Positions 6,964-9,703 of a stretch of 9,703 nt of DNA are shown one piece after another. The notes under the pieces are model-generated. The model ran no database searches and was not told where the DNA came from. It saw only the letters and a program-made list of their open reading frames with translations. Positions within the stretch are counted from its first letter, which is position 1; each line of letters opens with the position of its first letter. The stretch covers positions 1 to 9,703 of the forward strand of contig JAZSFP010000020.1 in NCBI GenBank assembly GCA_045532295.1, given 5' to 3'. A program made the translations under genes and the position numbers. Source of the DNA: UBA10677 sp045532295 (lineage in GTDB: Bacteria > Bacillota > Clostridia > Christensenellales > Pumilibacteraceae).

Positions 6964-8343
6964 ATGGCAAAAATGTGGGCGGGACGCACCGACGGAAAAG
7001 TAAATAAGATAGCGGATGACTTCAATTCTTCCATTGCAGTTGACTCGAAAATGTTCCGTCAAGACATCAAGGGCAGTATGGCTCACGCAATGATGCTCGC
7101 AAGCAAAGGCATCATAACGAACGAGGAAAAGGACGCTCTCATTGACGGGCTTGATAGTATTTTAAGCGACATTGAAAGCGGTAAACTTCCTATTGATATG
7201 ACTGCGGAAGATATACATATGTTCGTTGAGCAAGAACTTACCGCGCGCATAGGCGCAGTGGGAAAGAAACTCCATACCGCTCGTAGCCGTAACGACCAAG
7301 TAACGCTTGATACTCGTATGTATCTTCGCGACGAAATTGACGAGATTATCGCAAAAATCAAAACGCTCGTGTTCGCAATTACAACTAAAGCGGAAGAAAA
7401 CTACGACACTATTCTTCCCGGCTACACGCATCTTCAACGCGCTCAACCCATAACTTTCGGGCATCACCTTATGGCGTACGCAATGATGTTCCTTCGCGAT
7501 ATCGACAGATTTAAGGACGCTAAAAAGCGTATGAATATAAGCCCCATAGGTTGTTGCGCGCTCGCAGGTACGACTTACGATACCGACCGTTATTTCGAGG
7601 CGGAGCAACTTGGTTTTAGTTCGGTTACGCTCAATAGTATTGACGGAGTATCCGACCGCGATTACTGCGTAGAATTCTCTTCGGCGTGCGCAACCCTTAT
7701 GATGCACCTTAGCCGTTTTAGTGAAGAAATCGTGCTTTGGAGTAGTTGGGAATTTAAGTTCGTAACGCTCTCCGACGAATTTACCACAGGCTCGTCCATT
7801 ATGCCCCAAAAGAAGAACTCCGATATGGCGGAACTCGTTCGTGGTAAAACGGGCAGAGTGTACGGCGACCTTATATCCATTTTAACACTACTAAAAGGAC
7901 TGCCCCTTGCTTACAATAAGGATATGCAAGAGGATAAAGAGGGTGTGTTCGACGCCTCGGATACCGTGAAAATGTGCCTTGAAGTGTTCGCGCCTATGCT
8001 CGAAACGATGACCGTGCATAAAGACAATATGCTTTTATCCGCAAAGGAAGGCTTTATAAACGCAACCGATCTTGCCGACTATATGGTAAAGCGTGGACTT
8101 CCCTTCCGCGACGCCTACAAAATTTCGGGCAAAATCGTAAGCGACTGTATAAAGAAGGGCAAAGTTTTAGAAGATATTACGCTCGACGAGTACAAAGAGT
8201 ATAGCGAAGTTATCGACGAGGGCGTGTACGAGGCAATCGACCTTTACGAGTGCGTTAAAAAGCGTATAAGCGTAGGCGGTACTTCCCCTCAAAGCGTAAA
8301 GGAACAAATCAAAATCGTAAAAGGAATTATTAGTAATGACTAA
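6964..8343 (+). CDS. argH: Argininosuccinate lyase
   Basis: This enzyme cleaves argininosuccinate to arginine and fumarate, the last step of arginine synthesis. It belongs to the fumarase/aspartase superfamily and forms a homotetramer. The 459-residue length is standard. Visible conserved regions in order are MWAGRTDGK (4-12), the HTARSRNDQ segment (104-112), the GYTHLQRAQP segment (153-162, with the T156-H157 pair expected near the active site), and the superfamily signature GSSIMPQKKN (276-285) carrying the catalytic serine (S277 or S278). The start is ATG 6964, with TAAGGAG (6949-6955) 8 nt upstream. It follows argG after 87 bp that contain a stem-loop, and overlaps argC by 8 bp, which indicates translational coupling. 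Codon use matches argG. Confidence 0.98.
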   Translation: MAKMWAGRTDGKVNKIADDFNSSIAVDSKMFRQDIKGSMAHAMMLASKGIITNEEKDALIDGLDSILSDIESGKLPIDMTAEDIHMFVEQELTARIGAVGKKLHTARSRNDQVTLDTRMYLRDEIDEIIAKIKTLVFAITTKAEENYDTILPGYTHLQRAQPITFGHHLMAYAMMFLRDIDRFKDAKKRMNISPIGCCALAGTTYDTDRYFEAEQLGFSSVTLNSIDGVSDRDYCVEFSSACATLMMHLSRFSEEIVLWSSWEFKFVTLSDEFTTGSSIMPQKKNSDMAELVRGKTGRVYGDLISILTLLKGLPLAYNKDMQEDKEGVFDASDTVKMCLEVFAPMLETMTVHKDNMLLSAKEGFINATDLADYMVKRGLPFRDAYKISGKIVSDCIKKGKVLEDITLDEYKEYSEVIDEGVYEAIDLYECVKKRISVGGTSPQSVKEQIKIVKGIISND

Positions 8344-9268
8344 AGTATTCATAGACGGTAGCGCAGGTACGACGGGACTTAAAATCGTAGACCGTTTATC
8401 AAAAAGAGCGGATATAACACTTATAACTCTTCCCGAAAATCTTCGCAAAGACCTCTTAGCAAGAGCGGACGCTCTCAACAGCGCGGATATAGCGTTTCTG
8501 TGCCTACCTGATTCCGCCGCTATTGAGGCGGTTTCGCTCGTAAACAACGACCACACTGCAATCATTGACACTTCTACTGCTCATAGAACGGCGGAAGAGT
8601 GGGCGTACGGTTTTCCCGAACTAACGGGTTACCGCGAAAAAATAAAGAGTAGCAAACGCATAGCAAACCCGGGTTGTCACGCAAGCGGATTTATAGCATT
8701 AGTAAAACCGCTTATTGATGCAGGTGTTTTAAACGCTGATGCTGCACTTTCTTGTTTCTCACTTACCGGTTATTCAGGCGGTGGCAAGAAAATGATTGCA
8801 GATTATGAAAGCGATGAAAAAGACGCACTTTTATTTGCTCCAAGACAATATGGCTTAACTCAGCAACACAAACACTTAAAGGAAATGGTTGCACTTACAG
8901 GCATAAATCTTTCTCCTGCTTTCTGCCCTATTGTTGGCGATTTTTACAGCGGTATGGAAGTTTCAATCCCTGTATTTAAAAAAGACCTTTCAACTGATTT
9001 AAACGGAGTTAAGGAAATATACAAAAACTGCTACAATTCAAAAATCGTTCACTTTAATGAAAATGCTGATGAAGGCGGGTTTATGTCAGCCTTGGCACTT
9101 TCAGGAAGAGATGATATGGAAATTTCAGTTGCAGGAAATGAGGACCGCATACTTTTAACTGCAAGATATGACAATCTTGGCAAAGGTGCATCAGGTTCTG
9201 CAATTCAGAATATGAATATAGTCTTAGGCGTTGACGAAACAATCGGACTTATTACGGAGGATAAATAA
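8336..9268 (+). CDS. argC: N-acetyl-gamma-glutamyl-phosphate reductase, short form
   Basis: This enzyme reduces N-acetylglutamyl phosphate with NADPH to N-acetylglutamate semialdehyde, the third step toward ornithine. The 310-residue length and the sequence fit the shorter type-2 AGPR rather than the roughly 345-residue form. The nucleotide-binding motif is DGSAGTTG (7-14), the catalytic cysteine is C114 in ANPGCHASGF, and the expected histidine is in QHKHLKEM (H178/H180). The ATG lies inside argH; AAAGGA (8320-8325) is about 10 nt upstream. The reading frame is intact, but codon usage changes sharply near codons 115-127. Before this, 7 of 17 Ala codons are GCG and 4 of 5 Val codons are GTA. 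After it, 0 of 16 Ala codons are GCG, 8 of 10 Val codons are GTT, and 9 of 14 Ser codons are TCA (hand counts). Confidence 0.95.
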   Translation: MTKVFIDGSAGTTGLKIVDRLSKRADITLITLPENLRKDLLARADALNSADIAFLCLPDSAAIEAVSLVNNDHTAIIDTSTAHRTAEEWAYGFPELTGYREKIKSSKRIANPGCHASGFIALVKPLIDAGVLNADAALSCFSLTGYSGGGKKMIADYESDEKDALLFAPRQYGLTQQHKHLKEMVALTGINLSPAFCPIVGDFYSGMEVSIPVFKKDLSTDLNGVKEIYKNCYNSKIVHFNENADEGGFMSALALSGRDDMEISVAGNEDRILLTARYDNLGKGASGSAIQNMNIVLGVDETIGLITEDK

Positions 9269-9269
9269 A

Positions 9270-9703
9270 ATGAAAATTATTTCAGGCGGCGTAACTGCTG
9301 CAAAAGGATTTAAGGCAAATGGCGTGCATTGCGGAATAAGAAAAAATAAAACAAAAAGAGATCTTGCTCTTATTGTAAGTGATGTAAAAGCCACTGCTGC
9401 CGCAGTATATACAACAAACCTTGTTAAGGGTGCTCCCCTTACAGTTACAAAAAATCATATCGCAGATGGTTACGCTCAGGCAGTAATCTGCAACAGCGGT
9501 AATGCAAACACCTGCAATGCCAACGGTATTGAAGTTGCAGAAAACATGAGCACATTGGTTGCAGATTGCTTAAACATTGATGCAAAAGACGTTGTTGTTG
9601 CATCAACAGGCGTTATCGGTCAAACACTCGATATAACCCCCATCGCAGAAGGCATTCCCGCCCTTGTTAAAGAGCTTAAGGCAGACTGCGACGATGCAGC
9701 ATC
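9270..9703 (+). CDS. argJ: ArgJ: glutamate N-acetyltransferase / ornithine acetyltransferase, 5' part
   Basis: An open frame of 144 complete codons runs off the window end. It starts at ATG 9270, one base after the argC stop; GGAGG (9256-9260), inside the argC end, lies 9 nt upstream. The translation has ArgJ N-terminal features: GGVTAAKGFKANGVHCGIR (6-24), AAAVYTTNLVKGAP (43-56), AVICNSGNANTCNA (71-84) and VVVASTGVIGQ (108-118). ArgJ transfers the acetyl group from acetylornithine to glutamate (acetyl recycling), and in some species also uses acetyl-CoA. The self-cleavage site before the nucleophilic threonine lies beyond the window, so mono- or bifunctionality cannot be judged. None of its 23 Ala codons is GCG, matching the distal half of argC rather than argG and argH. 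Confidence 0.95.
   Translation, partial: MKIISGGVTAAKGFKANGVHCGIRKNKTKRDLALIVSDVKATAAAVYTTNLVKGAPLTVTKNHIADGYAQAVICNSGNANTCNANGIEVAENMSTLVADCLNIDAKDVVVASTGVIGQTLDITPIAEGIPALVKELKADCDDAA

Noticed and set aside
7162..7809. A 215-codon open frame antisense to argH
   Set aside because: It lies wholly within argH, has no convincing ribosome site or recognisable domain, and its composition is explained by the codon pattern of the opposite strand.

Overview
The window looks like chromosomal DNA of a low-to-moderate GC Firmicute, most likely a gut- or rumen-type Clostridia. The reasons are strong AAGGAG/GGAGG ribosome sites, sigma-A type promoters with 17-bp spacing, an ArgR-like operator zone, and an argG-argH-argC-argJ gene order. 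The species cannot be named from the sequence alone. Nothing here is a mobile element, CRISPR array, rRNA or tRNA, and most genes are ordinary metabolic genes.

Layout. Positions 1-264 hold a non-coding tandem repeat: a 145-bp period with two copies of a 119-bp block that read as identical. It lies against the 3' end of an AraC-family regulator gene (273-1037, minus strand). A divergent promoter region (1038-1155) separates this regulator from a plus-strand pentose cluster: xylose isomerase xylA (1156-2472), xylulokinase xylB (2475-3923) and a GH30-family glycoside hydrolase with no signal peptide (4006-5310). The likely scheme is that the hydrolase releases a sugar from an imported oligosaccharide inside the cell. 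XylA and XylB would then convert xylose to xylulose 5-phosphate, with the AraC-type protein controlling the cluster. No transporter gene is in the window.

A 342-bp intergenic region (5311-5652) holds a weak terminator candidate, then an AT-rich block with five ARG-box-like palindromes spaced about 20 bp apart, then a near-consensus promoter. It leads into the arginine operon: argG (5653-6876), argH (6964-8343, preceded by a strong stem-loop), argC (8336-9268, overlapping argH by 8 bp) and argJ (from 9270, cut by the window end). ArgJ and ArgC supply early or middle steps of ornithine synthesis; ArgG and ArgH do the last two steps from citrulline to arginine.

The most notable observation is an abrupt change of codon usage inside argC, near 8680-8715, just after the catalytic-cysteine motif. 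Upstream DNA, including argG and argH, uses GCG for Ala and GTA for Val often. Downstream DNA, including argJ, has no GCG Ala codons and prefers GTT and TCA. This suggests either a mosaic operon made by homologous recombination or a chimeric assembly join.
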